From: Candidatus Acidiferrum typicum
GTDB lineage: Bacteria > Acidobacteriota > Terriglobia > Acidiferrales > UBA7541
Assembly (NCBI GenBank): GCA_002478115.1
Contig: DLMH01000102.1
Location: 1 to 64,000, forward strand
Reading direction: 5' to 3'
DNA: 64,000 bases
Positions within the stretch are counted from its first letter, which is position 1; each line of letters starts with the position of its first letter. The notes beneath the pieces are model-generated. The model was not told the origin of the DNA, ran no database searches, and saw only the letters and a program-made list of their open reading frames with translations. Positions 18,016 to 29,251 of this stretch are shown in pieces. Both the position numbers and the translations under genes were made by a program.

Positions 18016-18978
18016 CTACATGAGTTCGAGGGTCCAAAGGTCGTGAAGGTGGACAACGCCGACCACTTTTTGCGAAGCGGGGTCGACGACCACGACGGAG
18101 GTGATTTTTTTCTTCTCCATAAGGTTCAATGCTTCGCTAGCGAGAATTTTTGGACCAATGGTCTGCGGCGTGCGCACCATGCAATCGCCGGCGGTCATGG
18201 CAAGCGTGGCGCCGCCGTGCTTTTCCATCAGGCGGCGAAGATCGCCATCCGTCAGGATACCTGCCAGCTTGCCTTCGGAGGTGGTCACGGTGGTCATCCC
18301 AAGTTTCTTCGCGGACATTTCATGAAACACAGCGGGCATGGCCGTATCCTGCGCCACACGGGGCAAGGCATCGCCCGAGTGCATCAGATGTTCGACGCGC
18401 AGGAGCTTGTTGCCCAAGCGGCCGGCAGGATGCAGCGCCGCAAAATCGTCCGGGCGAAACCCGTGCTTTTCCAGCAGGGAAACGGCAAGGGCATCGCCGA
18501 TGGCCATCGCCACGGTGGTGCTGGCCGTGGGCGCAAGATTCAGCGAACAAGCTTCTTCCTTCACGCTGACGTCCAGCGCCACATCGCTGGCTTCCGCCAG
18601 CGTCGACTGCAGATTTCCGGTGAGCGTGACGATCGCGATCTCCAGGCGTTTCAGCGTCTCCAGCAAATTCAGGATTTCCTGCGTTTCGCCCCCGTAGCTG
18701 ATCGCCAGCAGGGCATCGCCGCGCGCCAGCATGCCCAGATCGCCGTGCAGCGCTTCCGCCGGATGCAAAAAGAACGAGGGCGTGCCGGTGCTCGAGAGCG
18801 TTCCGGAAATCTTGCGGCCGATGAGACCGGATTTCCCCATGCCCGTCACAACCACGCGGCCCTTGCAGGCGAAAAGCACTTCGACCGCGCGATCGAACGA
18901 AACATCGAGTCGCGCCAGTACGTCCTTAATGGCCTGCGCTTCAATGCGAAGAACGCGGCGCGCGGTTTCCAGGCTCAT
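18016..18978 (-). CDS. kdsD: D-arabinose 5-phosphate isomerase
   Basis: A 320-aa cytosolic enzyme interconverting ribulose 5-phosphate and arabinose 5-phosphate, the first step to Kdo. The SIS domain (about 35-170) shows [34 protein letters not shown] and [10 protein letters not shown]. Two CBS domains follow (about 205-320). The length matches KdsD/KpsF. Its ATG overlaps the kdsA stop by four bases (ATGA), so the two are translationally coupled. Confidence 0.95.
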   Translation of the reverse strand: MSLETARRVLRIEAQAIKDVLARLDVSFDRAVEVLFACKGRVVVTGMGKSGLIGRKISGTLSSTGTPSFFLHPAEALHGDLGMLARGDALLAISYGGETQEILNLLETLKRLEIAIVTLTGNLQSTLAEASDVALDVSVKEEACSLNLAPTASTTVAMAIGDALAVSLLEKHGFRPDDFAALHPAGRLGNKLLRVEHLMHSGDALPRVAQDTAMPAVFHEMSAKKLGMTTVTTSEGKLAGILTDGDLRRLMEKHGGATLAMTAGDCMVRTPQTIGPKILASEALNLMEKKKITSVVVVDPASQKVVGVVHLHDLWTLELM

Positions 18979-19814
18979 GCTTTGCTCCAGCGGCGAACGA
19001 GAGTGGAAAGCTCTTTCAGGCGGGCCAGGAGTTGCGGAAGCTGCGCCAAGGCCAGGGCATTGGGCCCGTCGGAAAGTGCGGCGGCGGGATTGTCGTGGGT
19101 CTCCAGGAAAATGCCGTCAACGCCTGCGGCCACACCTGCGCGCGCGAGCGGTTCGATAAATTCGGGCTGGCCGCCGCTCGCGTGGCCCTGTCCGCCGGGA
19201 AGCTGTACGGAGTGAGTCACGTCATACACGACGGGGTAACCAAGTTTCTGAAGCACCGGGAATGAACGCATATCCACGACCAAATTGTTGTAGCCGAAAC
19301 TGGCGCCTCGCTCCGTCAAAATGATCCTGGAGTTGCCGGCCGCGGCAATTTTCTCCACCACATTGTCCATGTCCCACGGTGAAAGAAACTGTGCTTTCTT
19401 CACATTGACGATGCGCCCCGTTTTGGCCGCGGCAACCAACAGATCGGTCTGCCGCGAGAGGAACGCGGGTATCTGCAAAATGTCCGCCACTTCGGCAGCC
19501 GGCGCGGCCTGCGAAGCATCATGAATATCCGTGAGGATGGGCAAATGCAAATCAGTTTTGATTTTGCCAAGGATGCGCAAGCCCTCCACCAGTCCCGGGC
19601 CGCGGTAGGACTTCACGGATGAGCGGTTGGCCTTGTCGTAAGAAGCCTTGAAGATGAAAGCCACACCCACATCCGCCGCGATTTTCGCCACGCGCTCTGC
19701 CATCATCCGCGCATGCGTTTCGGACTCGATGACACACGGACCCGCAATCAGAAAAAGAGGGTTGCCCCGGCCAAGCCGTAGCGAACCAAGAGAAATTTCG
19801 CGCTGGGTAGTCAT
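18975..19814 (-). CDS. kdsA: Kdo-8-phosphate synthase
   Basis: A 279-aa aldolase-like enzyme that condenses phosphoenolpyruvate with arabinose 5-phosphate. Family signatures are [12 protein letters not shown] at the N-terminus, [46 protein letters not shown] and [11 protein letters not shown]. The start at 19814 ([10 protein letters not shown]) gives the usual length; the frame is open to 19979, but the extra residues are not conserved. No strong ribosome site is visible. It is followed by kdsD with a 4-base overlap. The NVKK motif with Asn suggests the metal-independent class, but this is a tentative reading. Confidence 0.95.
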   Translation of the reverse strand: MTTQREISLGSLRLGRGNPLFLIAGPCVIESETHARMMAERVAKIAADVGVAFIFKASYDKANRSSVKSYRGPGLVEGLRILGKIKTDLHLPILTDIHDASQAAPAAEVADILQIPAFLSRQTDLLVAAAKTGRIVNVKKAQFLSPWDMDNVVEKIAAAGNSRIILTERGASFGYNNLVVDMRSFPVLQKLGYPVVYDVTHSVQLPGGQGHASGGQPEFIEPLARAGVAAGVDGIFLETHDNPAAALSDGPNALALAQLPQLLARLKELSTLVRRWSKA

Positions 19815-19842
19815 TCGTAGGTTAAAGATAGCATAGGCGGCA

Positions 19843-20268
19843 TTAAGGTCTCTCGACCGGAAGAATATGGAACCGGCGTTTTCCAGCGATACGATAGGTA
19901 GCAAAGTCGTTCTGGTCGAGCGTGAAGACGGCCGTAATGGCTTCTCTTTCGCCAAGATAGACGAGCGTAGCGTCGGCAAAATCCATCGGCAGATCCTTGT
20001 AACGTGACATCAGTGCCTGAATTGGGGGTAATTCCGAGTTGTCGATCGTGGCGAGCACAATCACCCTGGAGTCGAGAAGGGTCCAAACCGCTTCCATCTC
20101 TGTGCGCGAGCGGCGTATGAGGTGAAACACTTCGGTGAGAACCGCTTCGGTGGTCAGCAGGGGAAGACGAACTTGACGAAGCGCGCCCAGGCAGACCTCG
20201 TGCCACCTGTCTTTCTCGTCTAGAAGTGCGAGTATCGCCCCGGTATCGACTATGACGTCAGCGGCCAT
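19843..20268 (-). CDS. PIN-domain toxin (VapC-like)
   Basis: A 141-aa PIN-fold ribonuclease. The acidic metal-binding residues are visible in [13 protein letters not shown] (N-terminal Asp), LTEVFHL (Glu) and [12 protein letters not shown] (Asp pair). VapC toxins cleave tRNA or rRNA and are neutralised by the partner antitoxin. The start at 20268 ([10 protein letters not shown]) overlaps the upstream antitoxin gene by 11 bases, the usual arrangement. It lies between pyrG and kdsA, so it may have inserted into a core-gene cluster. Confidence 0.88.
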   Translation of the reverse strand: MAADVIVDTGAILALLDEKDRWHEVCLGALRQVRLPLLTTEAVLTEVFHLIRRSRTEMEAVWTLLDSRVIVLATIDNSELPPIQALMSRYKDLPMDFADATLVYLGEREAITAVFTLDQNDFATYRIAGKRRFHILPVERP

Positions 20269-20539
20269 ACTGGCGGCGAAGGCTCTTGCGGATGGTTGCC
20301 GCGGCAGTTTCCGCGCGGCGGGGATTTTTCCCGGCAATAACGCCAATGCACTTTTCAGCTGCAGCGTGGAGTCTCTTCTGCTCTTCGTCGCCGGCAATTT
20401 CCTGAGCGTTCTTGGCCAGCCACTCGCGTACAGCGATATCCAGAACCGCTGAGACGCGTATCTTGCGAACGCGGGCAACACGCTCGAGGTCGGCCTTCAG
20501 ACTGGGAGGAAGACGCCAACTATAGACTTCAGTCTTCAT
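20258..20539 (-). CDS. Ribbon-helix-helix antitoxin (VapB-like)
   Basis: A 93-aa protein. The N-terminal 45 residues (MKTEVYSWRLPPSLKADLE, then SAVLDIAVREWLAKN) fit a ribbon-helix-helix DNA-binding fold. The C-terminal part is basic and probably wraps the toxin. The ATG at 20539 has no ribosome site but directly follows a palindrome and a -10-like hexamer, so a leaderless mRNA is likely. Overlap with the PIN gene indicates one operon, presumably repressed by the antitoxin-toxin complex. Confidence 0.85.
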   Translation of the reverse strand: MKTEVYSWRLPPSLKADLERVARVRKIRVSAVLDIAVREWLAKNAQEIAGDEEQKRLHAAAEKCIGVIAGKNPRRAETAAATIRKSLRRQYGR

Positions 20540-20558
20540 GCACTACAGTGTAGTGCAT
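20538..20558. promoter_or_regulatory. Palindromic operator at the VapBC-like promoter
   Basis: A perfect inverted repeat with 9-bp arms (ATGCACTAC and GTAGTGCAT) around AGT overlaps the antitoxin start codon. On the minus strand the TACACT within it can act as a -10 hexamer, with TTGGTG 17 bases upstream as a weak -35. Position and symmetry fit an autoregulatory operator for the ribbon-helix-helix protein. Confidence 0.6.
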
Positions 20559-20659
20559 TCAGTGCTTCTCACCAAACCATTTTCGGGGGCAATGAGAAGG
20601 GCTCCGGGCGTCAGAGAACACAAGAAAAAGGCCAGCGCTGGCGATCAGTTGTCTTGCAA

Positions 20660-22486
<1,827 letters not shown>

Positions 22487-22676
22487 TCAACGAAACCCTT
22501 TCCGTTTTCCCGGGTTCGAATCATCGGGACGTGCGGTAAGGTCTATTCAGTGGCTTGCGGGACACCAGGCTAATCCAGCCAGGGCCTGCGCGTAACGCGG
22601 CATGGGCCCGGAAACGTCTATATTTATGGGGCCCTATGGCGGGGCTTGCCCTAGAAATCAAGCAATGAGGCAAACA

Positions 22677-23135
22677 ATGCGGATGAGAAAGATGCCTTTA
22701 TGGATTGTTGCTGGGATAGCGCTTTTCTGCTGCACCGTAATGGGGCAGGACAGGACCCCGCAAACTCCCGTACGTTCCTCGGGATATGACCTGAAGCGCG
22801 AGGGCACACTCGTTGGGACCGTAATCGCGTACACCGAATCCTCGACCACACCTCCGCTCGGCGCTCGTGTCATCCTACAGACGACGGGCGGCATCGTGGA
22901 TGTTCACCTTGGTAATCCCCGGCTCCTTACGGCAAACCATTTCAACATCCAGGCGGGCGATACGCTGCGAATTATCGGCGAGAACGTGGCCTTCGGAAGT
23001 GCCGCACCTTTCCTGGCGCGAATTGTGCAGAAGGGCACTCAGGCGCTGGCAGTGCGCAGTGAGCGCGGCATCCCGGTTCGTTACGTGGCACCGAAGAATG
23101 GCGCCGGAAGCAAGTCGCAAGGAGGTGTGCTGTGA
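22677..23135 (+). CDS. Secreted hypothetical protein
   Basis: A 152-aa protein with a signal peptide (MRMRKMPLWIVAGIALFCC, probable cleavage after VMG). The mature part is rich in beta strands (GTLVGTVIAYTES, ARVILQTTGGIVDVHLG, GDTLRIIGENVAFG) and suggests a small OB-like or beta-barrel domain; no named family is recognised. The start at 22677 is preferred because GAGG lies 7 bases upstream; ATG codons at 22602 and 22665 are in frame. Its stop overlaps the GTG of the next gene by four bases, so the two are one translation unit. Confidence 0.75.
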   Translation: MRMRKMPLWIVAGIALFCCTVMGQDRTPQTPVRSSGYDLKREGTLVGTVIAYTESSTTPPLGARVILQTTGGIVDVHLGNPRLLTANHFNIQAGDTLRIIGENVAFGSAAPFLARIVQKGTQALAVRSERGIPVRYVAPKNGAGSKSQGGVL

Positions 23136-24694
23136 AGCGCCTCCCTTGGCTTACAACTTTGATGCTCGCCGCCGTTCTCTCCGCCTGCAGCGGCGGCGGC
23201 TCGAACATTCCTCCGCCCCCTCCGGCCGGTGGCTTCTCCGTGAGCAGCTTGAAAGGCTATTACGCATTTTCGATGAGCGGCCTGGACACCAGCGGCGCGT
23301 ACCTTGCACGCACCGGGAGCTTCGTGGCTGACGGGGCCGGCAACATCACCAGCGCGATGGAAGATGTCGTGGATCTCAGCGCAGGGGCTCCCACTGAGGT
23401 CACTTTTGCGCCTGGCAGCTATTCCGTGCAGGCAAATGGCCGCGGCGTCATCGTCCTGAAAGATAACTCTGGCAATGGCCTGACGTTGACCATGGTCCTG
23501 CAGTCCAGCAGCCAGGGCTTCCTATTGCAAACCGACACAGGCCTCATCGGCACTGGCAGCCTTGGCAGCTTCAACCTCCAGACCACCACCGATTTTGCCG
23601 CCACGGCCTTGAATGGGAATTACATCTTTGATTTCTCCGGCGAATCTTTGACAGGCGCGACCCCAACCGTTGTCTCCACCATCGGAAATATCTCTGCAAC
23701 CGGCAACGGGATCATCACCGGTGGCGTCATTGATATCAACGACGGCAACGCGGGCGTTTCCAGCGCCGTCAACATTCTCCCGGGAAGCTACACACTCGAT
23801 CCCGCGAACGGAGCCACGTTCGGCCGCGGCACCGCCGTTTTCGCCGGACATACCTTCGCCTTCTACATTGTGGATGCCACGCGCATTAAGTTCCTCCAGG
23901 AAGATTCCCAGGGCGGCTCGTCTGGCGATGCGTTTCTCCAATCCGGCGCCATTCCCACGCAGGATTCCGGCTTCACCGGCAGTTTTGCCTATCTGGTTGG
24001 TGGATCGTCCACCGTAGGCCCAGACGCGGCCGTCGCTCGCTTCGCGGCGGATGGCAAGGGCGGCATCGGCGCGATTTCCTACGACGAAAACAACAATGGC
24101 TCGCTGCGGCACATTTCACAGGGGAGCAACATCTCCAACGCCAGCTATGCGATTGACACAGTGAACGCCGGCAGCGGGCGTGGCACGTTCACCTTTACGG
24201 ATTCTACGAACGGAACATTCACGTACGTCTTCTACCTGATCTCTCCGACCAGTGGAGTCATTCAGGACGTCAGCAGCGGTTTCGTCGCGGATGGCACCTT
24301 GCTCGCGCAGACCGGCTCGTCTTTCACCCTCGCAGGCCTCGCTGGCAACTATGTCTTCAATTGGAGTGGAGTGGATATCAGCTCTTACAGCGTGGAGAAT
24401 TACGTTGGGCAATACGCCCTGGCCAACAGCGCCTCGAACAACATCTCCGGTGTTCTGGATGGCACCTCTCTCGGTATCAACGGTGTTGCCTCTTACCCCA
24501 ACTCGGGAGTCCAGGGAACGCTGACCATCAATTCCGGCGGCAGCGCCAACAACACCTACCAGATCGCGGCGGGCAGCTCAGTTTCGCCCACCTATGACTT
24601 CCAGGCCTACATCGTTGATGCCAACACGCTTCTGCTCGTCGGCACGGACAAGACCCGCGTGCTCGCCGGTATTGTTTCGCGACAATCGCAGTGA
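23132..24694 (+). CDS. Secreted lipoprotein with four internal repeats
   Basis: A 520-aa exported lipoprotein: signal peptide with lipobox LSAC (Cys about 19), then a low-complexity GGG/PPPPP linker. The mature part holds about four repeats of roughly 115 residues. Each has the pattern L-x-G-x-Y-x-F-x-SG, then FVADGxGxI and a glycine-rich GRGTxTF strand; examples are LKGYYAFSMSG, LNGNYIFDFSG, FTGSFAYLVGG and LAGNYVFNWSG. Such repeats are typical of large acidobacterial surface proteins of unknown function. GTG start with GGAGG 6 bases upstream; four-base overlap with the preceding secreted protein. Confidence 0.8.
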   Translation: MKRLPWLTTLMLAAVLSACSGGGSNIPPPPPAGGFSVSSLKGYYAFSMSGLDTSGAYLARTGSFVADGAGNITSAMEDVVDLSAGAPTEVTFAPGSYSVQANGRGVIVLKDNSGNGLTLTMVLQSSSQGFLLQTDTGLIGTGSLGSFNLQTTTDFAATALNGNYIFDFSGESLTGATPTVVSTIGNISATGNGIITGGVIDINDGNAGVSSAVNILPGSYTLDPANGATFGRGTAVFAGHTFAFYIVDATRIKFLQEDSQGGSSGDAFLQSGAIPTQDSGFTGSFAYLVGGSSTVGPDAAVARFAADGKGGIGAISYDENNNGSLRHISQGSNISNASYAIDTVNAGSGRGTFTFTDSTNGTFTYVFYLISPTSGVIQDVSSGFVADGTLLAQTGSSFTLAGLAGNYVFNWSGVDISSYSVENYVGQYALANSASNNISGVLDGTSLGINGVASYPNSGVQGTLTINSGGSANNTYQIAAGSSVSPTYDFQAYIVDANTLLLVGTDKTRVLAGIVSRQSQ

Positions 24695-24741
24695 CCAGGC
24701 AACGGCCAGGGAAACCCTCTCCTTTGGCTACCGCTAACCCG

Positions 24742-24782
24742 CCGCCCGGCAAGAATCTGCGTTGCTGGGCGGTCTTATTTTT
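24742..24782. terminator. Bidirectional terminator between lipoprotein gene and kdsB
   Basis: An 11-bp inverted repeat (CCGCCCGGCAA and TTGCTGGGCGG, one G-U pair) with a 9-base loop is followed on the plus strand by TCTTATTTTT. It lies between the stop codons of two convergent genes and can end transcription of the plus-strand gene; the hairpin may also serve kdsB from the other side. Confidence 0.65.
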
Positions 24783-25515
24783 GCATCAGTTTTTCCACGC
24801 GCGCCACGTCTTCGGGAACATCCACGCTCACCGCATCATGCGCGACCTCGGCCACGCGGATCTTCCAGCCATTCTCCAGCCAACGCAACTGCTCGAGCTG
24901 TTCGATCTTTTCCAGTTCGCCCTGCGGCAGCGTGGGATACTCCAGCAGCGCCTCTCGTTGAAAAACATAGAGCCCCAGGTGCTTCCAGTACTTCACGTGC
25001 AATTTCTGCTGCGTATCACGGATCCAGGGGATCGGGGCGCGGGAAAAATAGAGCGCATTGCCATCGAAGTCGAGCACCGTCTTCACTACGTTGGGATCCA
25101 TGATGTCTCCGGCATGCCGGATAGGGGTGGCCACCGTGGAGATTTGCGCCTGCGGCTCTTCGAGCAGGGCGCCGACAGCGGTGTCAATCGCCACCGGGTC
25201 GATCAGCGGTTCGTCTCCCTGAACGTTGACGAACACGTCGCCGGCCTCATGCACAGCCACCTCGGCGATGCGTTCCGTGCCAGTGCGATGGTCGGAGCGG
25301 GTCATCCGCGCCTCGCCGCCGAAGGCCGTCACAGCATCCATAATTCGTTGATCATCCGTCGCCACGATCACGCGATGCACGGTTTGCGCGCGCTTCGCCC
25401 GTTCATACACGTGCTGCACCATAGGCTTCCCCGCCAGCGGCACCAGCGGCTTCCCAGGCAGCCGCGTCGAAGCGTAACGCGCGGGGATCACCACAATCAC
25501 TTTGGGATCGCTCAT
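24775..25515 (-). CDS. kdsB: CMP-Kdo synthetase (3-deoxy-manno-octulosonate cytidylyltransferase)
   Basis: A 246-aa enzyme that activates Kdo with CTP for transfer to lipid A. The N-terminal nucleotide-binding motif is VIPARYASTRLPGKPL. Further signatures are RVIVATDD, GTERIAEVA, VNVQGDEPLI and LYFSRAPIPW. The start at 25515 (MSDPKVIVV) gives the length of E. coli KdsB; an ATG six codons upstream is possible. With kdsA, kdsC and kdsD it completes the Kdo pathway in this window. Confidence 0.96.
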   Translation of the reverse strand: MSDPKVIVVIPARYASTRLPGKPLVPLAGKPMVQHVYERAKRAQTVHRVIVATDDQRIMDAVTAFGGEARMTRSDHRTGTERIAEVAVHEAGDVFVNVQGDEPLIDPVAIDTAVGALLEEPQAQISTVATPIRHAGDIMDPNVVKTVLDFDGNALYFSRAPIPWIRDTQQKLHVKYWKHLGLYVFQREALLEYPTLPQGELEKIEQLEQLRWLENGWKIRVAEVAHDAVSVDVPEDVARVEKLMQK

Positions 25516-25614
25516 TCTTCCGCCCTTTCCCATTTCCTTCTTGAAGCGATGCTAGCACATAGCGTAGGCTTCGTCGGTCCTCATCAGGCTGACTTTCGGC
25601 CTGCGCAGAAGGGC

Positions 25615-25642
25615 TTGCCTTCCCGAATCCGGGTGCTATTAT
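25615..25642 (+). promoter_or_regulatory. Promoter of the first VWA gene
   Basis: TTGCCT (25615-25620), a 16-base spacer and TATTAT (25637-25642) form a sigma70-like promoter with transcription start near 25649. The -10 box covers the first in-frame ATG (25641), so translation must start further down, at the GTG at 25689. A 7-bp hairpin (CTCCCGG/CCGGGAG, loop CAAA, 25660-25677) lies just before the ribosome site. Confidence 0.5.
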
Positions 25643-25688
25643 GAAGTCTCTGCGCGGCCCTCCCGGCAAACCGGGAGAAGGGGGAGCC

Positions 25689-26735
25689 GTGAAGCGCGCT
25701 ATCTGCGAGACCCGCGTTTTGTGTTTGCTTGCGATTTCGCGCTTGTTCGCTTGCTTGTTGCTGCTCTGCCTGGGAGCCCCTCTTTGGCCCCAGGATGCCC
25801 CCAAAGATCTGGTACCCGCCGAGGCTTCGCCGGCGCCGCCAAAGCTCGGCGCCTTCACGCGGGATACGCCCGCAGTCAAGATCATCCCCGGAAAGATCAT
25901 TCACACCGACGTAGATCTGGCCCTGGTCAACGTGACCGTCACAGACCCCTACAGCCGCCTGGTCACTGGCCTGGAAACCGATAATTTCCGCGTCTTCGAG
26001 GACAACATTGAGCAGGAAATTGTCTCCTTCTCTTCCGAAGACGTGCCTATTTCCATCGGAGTCATCTTTGATTTTAGCGGCAGCATGTCCGACAAGATCG
26101 ATAAAGCCCGCGATGCGGCGGTGGAGTTCTTCAAGACGGCCAATCCGCAGGATGAATTCTTTTTGGTGAGCTTCAATGAGCGCGCGGAGCTGACCAGTAC
26201 GTTCACCAACAGTGTGGAGGACCTGCAAAGCCGCATGATGCTCACTGCCCCTGGGGGCAGGACGGCGCTGCTGGATGCCATCTACCTGGGCCTCAGCCAG
26301 ATGAGGGGTGCACACAACGCCAAACGTGCCTTGCTCATCCTTTCCGATGGAGGTGATAATCATAGTAGGTACAACGAGAACGATATCAAGCGCCTGGTCA
26401 GGGAAGCGGATACCCAGCTCTATGCCATCGGCATTTTTGACCCGCTTGGATTTCGTAATCGAACGCCGGAAGAACTCCACGGGCCGTCGCTGCTCAGTGA
26501 AATTACGGAATTGACTGGAGGGCGCGTCTTCGCCGTCGAGCATCTAAATGATCTGCCGGACATTGCGTCCAAGATCGGCATGGAGCTGCGAAATCAATAT
26601 GTTCTGGGATACCGACCAAGCAATCATGTCCACGACGCGCGGTGGCGCAAAATCAAAGTCAAGCTGCGCCCACCCAAGGGCCTTCCGCCTCTTTCCGTCT
26701 ACTCCAGGACCGGCTACTACGCGCCCGCACACTGA
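25689..26735 (+). CDS. Secreted VWA-domain protein (acidobacterial VWFA-related type)
   Basis: A 348-aa exported protein. The signal peptide is MKRAICETRVLCLLAISRL and continues to a cleavage site near WPQ. A short strand-rich domain (about 65-115: VNVTVTDPYSRLV, NFRVFEDNIEQEI) precedes a von Willebrand A domain. The metal-ion-dependent adhesion site is intact: DFSGSM near 127, TALLDAIYLG, and LSDGGDN. This matches the family found in many copies in Acidobacteria; the function is unknown, presumably surface adhesion or complex assembly. The GTG start has a GGGGGAG ribosome site and is downstream of the predicted promoter. It is followed by a close paralogue. Confidence 0.85.
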   Translation: MKRAICETRVLCLLAISRLFACLLLLCLGAPLWPQDAPKDLVPAEASPAPPKLGAFTRDTPAVKIIPGKIIHTDVDLALVNVTVTDPYSRLVTGLETDNFRVFEDNIEQEIVSFSSEDVPISIGVIFDFSGSMSDKIDKARDAAVEFFKTANPQDEFFLVSFNERAELTSTFTNSVEDLQSRMMLTAPGGRTALLDAIYLGLSQMRGAHNAKRALLILSDGGDNHSRYNENDIKRLVREADTQLYAIGIFDPLGFRNRTPEELHGPSLLSEITELTGGRVFAVEHLNDLPDIASKIGMELRNQYVLGYRPSNHVHDARWRKIKVKLRPPKGLPPLSVYSRTGYYAPAH

Positions 26736-27750
26736 ACTCTGTCTTAACACGCGCTATATATTCTTTGCAGGTCTCGCTCTGTCGCTGATCCTGCTTTTCT
26801 TTGCTGGCCCGTCACGGGCGCAGATTCCTGTGCAGACGGTTCCTCCTCCTCCGCCCCCCGACCAGGATGCCGGCAAGGGGCAAACGGGCAGCCGCATCAA
26901 GCTTAATGTCAGCCTGGTCGTGCTCCATACCACCGTTCTCGACGACCGCGGCAAGTTCGTGGAAGGACTCACGCAGGACAATTTCCGCGTTTACGAGGAC
27001 AAAGCCGAGCAAAAGCTCTCCCTCTTCAAGCGCGAAGATATTCCCGTCAGCATGGGCCTGGTCATTGACAATAGCGGCAGCATGCGCGACAAACGGCCAC
27101 AAGTGAACGAAGCCGCGCTCACTCTCGTGCAGAACAGCAATCCCCAGGACGAATCCTTTGTCGTTAATTTCAACGACGATTTCTACCTCGATCTCGACAA
27201 GGATTTTACCAACAGCATTCCCGAGCTCAAGGAAGCGCTGGAGCGCATTGACGCCCGCGGCAGCACGGCGCTCTACGACGCCATTATCGGCTCGCTTGAC
27301 CACCTGAAGAAAGGCAAGAAAGAGAAGAAAATTCTGTTGATCGTCACCGATGGCGAGGACAACACCAGCCGCAATTCGCTGGAGAAAACCATTCGCGAGA
27401 TTCAGAAGACCGATACCGTGATCTATACCATCGGCCTGCTCAGCCAGGAGAGCAAGCGCAGCGCCAAGACCGCCAAGAAAGCCCTCACGGAGATCGCCCT
27501 GGCTTCCGGCGGCGTGGCCTTTTTCCCGGAGAACGTCGGGGATGTACACAACATTTGTGAACAGGTGGCCCACGACATTCGCCACCAATACACGCTGGGC
27601 TACTACCCTTTGAACGTGGCCCGCGATGGCAGCTTCCGAAGCGTCCACGTGGACGTCCTTCCGCCGCGCGGCAAGGGCAAGCTCGTGGCGCGCACACGCA
27701 ACGGCTATTACGCGCCGGTGGCCACCGCTTCCACCGCCACCGGAAAGTAA
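26626..27750 (+). CDS. Second secreted VWA-domain protein (acidobacterial type)
   Basis: A paralogue of the preceding gene. Signal-peptide-like residues YIFFAGLALSLILLFFAG lead to AQIPVQ, a PPPPPP linker, the strand domain (LVVLHTTVLDDRG, NFRVYEDKAEQ) and a VWA domain with intact adhesion site (VIDNSGSM, TALYDAIIG, VTDGEDN). No ATG, GTG or TTG exists in frame between the previous stop (26735) and the signal peptide. The annotated start is the nearest in-frame ATG (26626), which would overlap the previous gene by 110 bases and give an overlong n-region. An ACG at 26747 would give a natural signal peptide (x-RYIFFAG), so either a rare start codon or a lost ATG is possible. Confidence 0.75.
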   Translation: MSTTRGGAKSKSSCAHPRAFRLFPSTPGPATTRPHTELCLNTRYIFFAGLALSLILLFFAGPSRAQIPVQTVPPPPPPDQDAGKGQTGSRIKLNVSLVVLHTTVLDDRGKFVEGLTQDNFRVYEDKAEQKLSLFKREDIPVSMGLVIDNSGSMRDKRPQVNEAALTLVQNSNPQDESFVVNFNDDFYLDLDKDFTNSIPELKEALERIDARGSTALYDAIIGSLDHLKKGKKEKKILLIVTDGEDNTSRNSLEKTIREIQKTDTVIYTIGLLSQESKRSAKTAKKALTEIALASGGVAFFPENVGDVHNICEQVAHDIRHQYTLGYYPLNVARDGSFRSVHVDVLPPRGKGKLVARTRNGYYAPVATASTATGK

Positions 27751-27818
27751 TCCCCCGCACTTTGCTGTTTTGCCGGCGGCTCCGCACCGCCTTCCCCAAA
27801 ACTTTCATCCCGACCGCA

Positions 27819-27839
27819 GGCCCGCGATTTTTGCGGGCC
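27819..27839. repeat. GC-rich hairpin after the VWA pair
   Basis: GGCCCGC and GCGGGCC (7 bp) enclose GATTTTT. No T-run follows on the plus strand, so it is only a weak terminator candidate. Confidence 0.35.
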
Positions 27840-27949
27840 GTAGTGGAGGGATCGCGGCAAGATCTCAGCACGGGAGAGATCGATGAGACCTCGATTCGTT
27901 CGAGCGGATGCTCGATGGCTCTTCTCTGGGAACTCTGTGCTCGGCGTTT

Positions 27950-27968
27950 ACCCCGACCCGGTCGGGGT
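27950..27968. repeat. Perfect palindrome ACCCCGACC/GGTCGGGGT
   Basis: Two 9-bp arms around one C, between the convergent VWA and deoB genes. The same palindrome core occurs at 51489-51505 beside another convergent or 3' gene end. It may be a transcription-stop hairpin or a REP-like repeat. Confidence 0.45.
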
Positions 27969-28017
27969 GACCTCTGCGTAAGGTTTTTCTATTCCCGCGC
28001 CCGCTGAGGAATCCGGC

Positions 28018-29193
28018 TCAACACAATTCACCCAAAAAGCTCTTCCCGTGCGAAATCGCCCCGCCAAAATTCTCCGCAATGGTCTGGCCCATGTCCGCCA
28101 GAGTCTCCCGCACGCCAAGACTCAACCCGTGCTGGTTTGCCGGCGTGTACGCCAGGATCGGCACGTACTCTCGTGAATGGTCCGTGGTCTGCCAACGAGG
28201 ATCGGGGTCACAGCCATGGTCCGCGGTGATTATCAGCAGATCCTGCTCCTTCAGCAGCGGCAGGTACGACTCCAGCCACACGTCGAACTCCTCCAGTGAT
28301 TGCGCAAATCCCTCTACATCTTTGCGGTGACCATAGAGCATGTCGAAATCCACCAGGTTGCAGAAAATCAGGCCTCCCTTTCGATCCCGCGCCGCCTCCA
28401 CCAGTTTTTCCATTCCATCGGCATTTGATTTTGTGGTGACATACGCGTCCACCCCGCGCCCGTTGTAAATATCGTGGATCTTGCCGACGCCGAACACTGG
28501 CACGCCGCGTTCCTCCAGTTCATCCAGAAGCATCGGCCATGGCGGGTCCACGGCATAATCGTGCCGCCGCGATGTCCGCGTGAAATGTCCCGGAGCGCCC
28601 ATAAACGGCCGCGCAATCACGCGCCCCACGCGGTGCTTCCCATCCAGCAATTTTCTTGCGATTTCACACATGCGATACAGCTCCGCGATCGGGATCACCT
28701 CTTCGTGCGCTGCAATCTGGAACACGCTGTCGCCCGACGTGTACACAATCGGTTTCCCCGTCCGCACGTGCTCCTCGCCCAACTCCTTGATAATCTCCGT
28801 CCCCGACGCCGGCTTGTTTCCCAACGTCTTTCGCCCAATCTGCTTCTCAAACGGCTCCAGCACCTCCGGCGGGAACCCCTGCTTGTAGACAGGAAACGCC
28901 TGCTCCAGCCACACTCCTGCCATTTCCCAGTGGCCCGTGGTGGTATCCTTCCCCGGCGAACGCGTCGCCCCTTTCCCATAGAATCCGCGCGGCGCCTCCG
29001 CGGGGTGCAGATGCTTCAGCGGCGCGATATTGGCCAGGCCGAGCGCCGTGAGCGTAGGAATCCGCAACGGACGTGATTCGGCGATGTGGCCCAGCGTGTT
29101 GCGTCCCACGTCGCCATACTCCGCGGCGTCCGGCAATTCGCCAATCCCCACGCTATCCAACACAATCCATATCACGCGCTCAAACTTTGCCAT
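28018..29193 (-). CDS. deoB: Phosphopentomutase
   Basis: A 391-aa alkaline-phosphatase-superfamily enzyme interconverting (deoxy)ribose 1- and 5-phosphates for nucleoside salvage. Signatures: N-terminal metal site [15 protein letters not shown], the phospho-Thr region [24 protein letters not shown] and the C-terminal metal site [10 protein letters not shown] followed by TDHSREYVP. The length matches DeoB. The start at 29193 (MAKFERVI) has GAGAGG about 8 bases upstream. It is alone on its strand; no other nucleoside-salvage gene adjoins it. Confidence 0.96.
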   Translation of the reverse strand: MAKFERVIWIVLDSVGIGELPDAAEYGDVGRNTLGHIAESRPLRIPTLTALGLANIAPLKHLHPAEAPRGFYGKGATRSPGKDTTTGHWEMAGVWLEQAFPVYKQGFPPEVLEPFEKQIGRKTLGNKPASGTEIIKELGEEHVRTGKPIVYTSGDSVFQIAAHEEVIPIAELYRMCEIARKLLDGKHRVGRVIARPFMGAPGHFTRTSRRHDYAVDPPWPMLLDELEERGVPVFGVGKIHDIYNGRGVDAYVTTKSNADGMEKLVEAARDRKGGLIFCNLVDFDMLYGHRKDVEGFAQSLEEFDVWLESYLPLLKEQDLLIITADHGCDPDPRWQTTDHSREYVPILAYTPANQHGLSLGVRETLADMGQTIAENFGGAISHGKSFLGELC

Positions 29194-29251
29194 TAGCTTG
29201 CCTCTCCGCGCTTCGCCCATCGCCCGCCAGAAAGTACTGTTGCCTCCTACA

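Noticed and set aside
22500..22540. GGGTTCGAATC resembling a tRNA T-arm
   Set aside because: No acceptor stem, anticodon arm or CCA end could be fitted around it.
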